Positions 40,697 to 41,004 of a stretch of DNA of 41,004 bases are shown piece after piece. The DNA lies in the NCBI GenBank assembly GCA_015520485.1, contig WAPX01000021.1, positions 1 through 41,004 of the forward strand. Reading direction: 5' to 3'. The notes beneath the pieces were generated by a model. The model was not told the DNA's origin, did no database searches, and saw nothing but the letters and a program-made list of their open reading frames with translations. A program made the translations under genes and the position numbers. This stretch comes from Archaeoglobaceae archaeon (lineage in GTDB: Archaea; Halobacteriota; Archaeoglobi; Archaeoglobales; Archaeoglobaceae). Each line of letters opens with the position of its first letter. Position 1 is the stretch's first letter.

Positions 40697-41004
40697 CTTT
40701 CAATCCCACTATGGTCTGATTTTATCACGGTAAAACAGTTCAAAGAGAAACACAAAAAAGCATTTACTCTTTCAATCCCACTATGGTCTGATTTTATCAG
40801 GAGCTCGCTCACGGAAAAAAGGCATATCAAAATCTCTTGCTTTCAATCCCACTATGGTCTGATTTTATCTTCCAGACGGGCTGCCAGGCTACAACCTGTA
40901 TATCACTTTCAATCCCACTATGGTCTGATTTTATCACGAGTTTGTGAACTAAGTCGGCACCGAGCTGTGCTTGCTTTCAATCCCACTATGGTCTGATTTT
41001 ATCC
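40697..41004 (-). CRISPR. CRISPR array, leader-distal end
   Basis: Five identical 30-base repeats lie at 40697-40726, 40769-40798, 40840-40869, 40906-40935 and 40974-41003. Each reads CTTTCAATCCCACTATGG followed by TCTGATTTTATC. Spacers are 42, 41, 36 and 38 bases; a fifth starts at 41004. The reverse complement ends in ATTGAAAG, the usual 8-base crRNA tag of Archaeoglobus-type repeats, so transcription should run on the minus strand with the leader beyond the right edge. The left end at 40697 would then be the oldest end. No cas genes are seen in the window. Confidence 0.97.

Noticed and set aside
40636-40996. Open reading frames across the CRISPR array on both strands
   Set aside because: They translate the repeats periodically (SIPLWSDFI on the plus strand) and have no coding character.

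Overview
This looks like chromosomal DNA of a hyperthermophilic euryarchaeon of the Archaeoglobaceae (Archaeoglobus, Ferroglobus or Geoglobus). The marker genes are F420-dependent methylene-tetrahydromethanopterin reductase (Mer), FO synthase subunits CofG and CofH, an F420H2-oxidase-type flavoprotein, a neelaredoxin-type superoxide reductase, an Archaeoglobus-type two-domain tRNA intron endonuclease, a CooC-type nickel ATPase, and CRISPR repeats that begin CTTTCAATCCCA as in Archaeoglobus. Many genes start with GTG or TTG behind a strong GGAGGTGA-type ribosome binding site, and others look leaderless.

Layout. 1-450: end of a SPASM radical SAM gene. 0.5-3.1 kb: ferrous-iron uptake operon (feoA, feoB in two overlapping reading frames, and a small membrane protein), with an orphan membrane protein divergent from it. 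3.7-7.6 kb: oxidative-stress island with an acidic small protein, FprA, superoxide reductase, rubrerythrin, peroxiredoxin and a divergent Lrp regulator. 7.7-9.8 kb: TetR regulator, DUF432-like protein and a tRNA-binding protein. 10-12.1 kb: cofG-cofH. 12.2-12.6 kb: decayed transposase. 12.7-18.4 kb: Lhr helicase, PEBP lipoprotein, FilR1-like regulator, hisG and archease. 18.6-24.7 kb: a run of close or overlapping plus-strand genes: mer, MoxR/ChlI-like AAA+ ATPase, VWA protein, endA, cooC-like and DUF166. 24.8-25.6 kb: small winged-helix protein and a second decayed copy of the same transposase. 25.8-28.3 kb: biotin-type ECF transporter (bioY, fused double ATPase, EcfT) behind a BirA-like operator. 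28.3-29.5 kb: mosaic of broken genes next to tRNA-Phe. 29.6-40.6 kb: housekeeping genes (phosphodiesterase, S4/FtsJ methyltransferase, SF1 helicase, COG1031 radical SAM enzyme, ppsA, metallo-hydrolase, MTH1187-like protein, thioredoxin-like protein, radical SAM activase, NusB-RsmB type methyltransferase). 40.7 kb to the right edge: five identical CRISPR repeats of an array that continues beyond the window.

How the genes work together. The redox island fits an anaerobe that must remove oxygen, superoxide and peroxide using F420H2 and rubredoxin-type electron transfer. CofG/CofH make the F420 chromophore used by Mer and probably by FprA. The mer-to-DUF166 run pairs a C1-pathway enzyme with a chelatase-like AAA+/VWA pair and a CxC-motif nickel ATPase, which suggests maturation of CO dehydrogenase/acetyl-CoA synthase; this is inference. 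No cas genes, rRNA genes or intact insertion sequences are visible.
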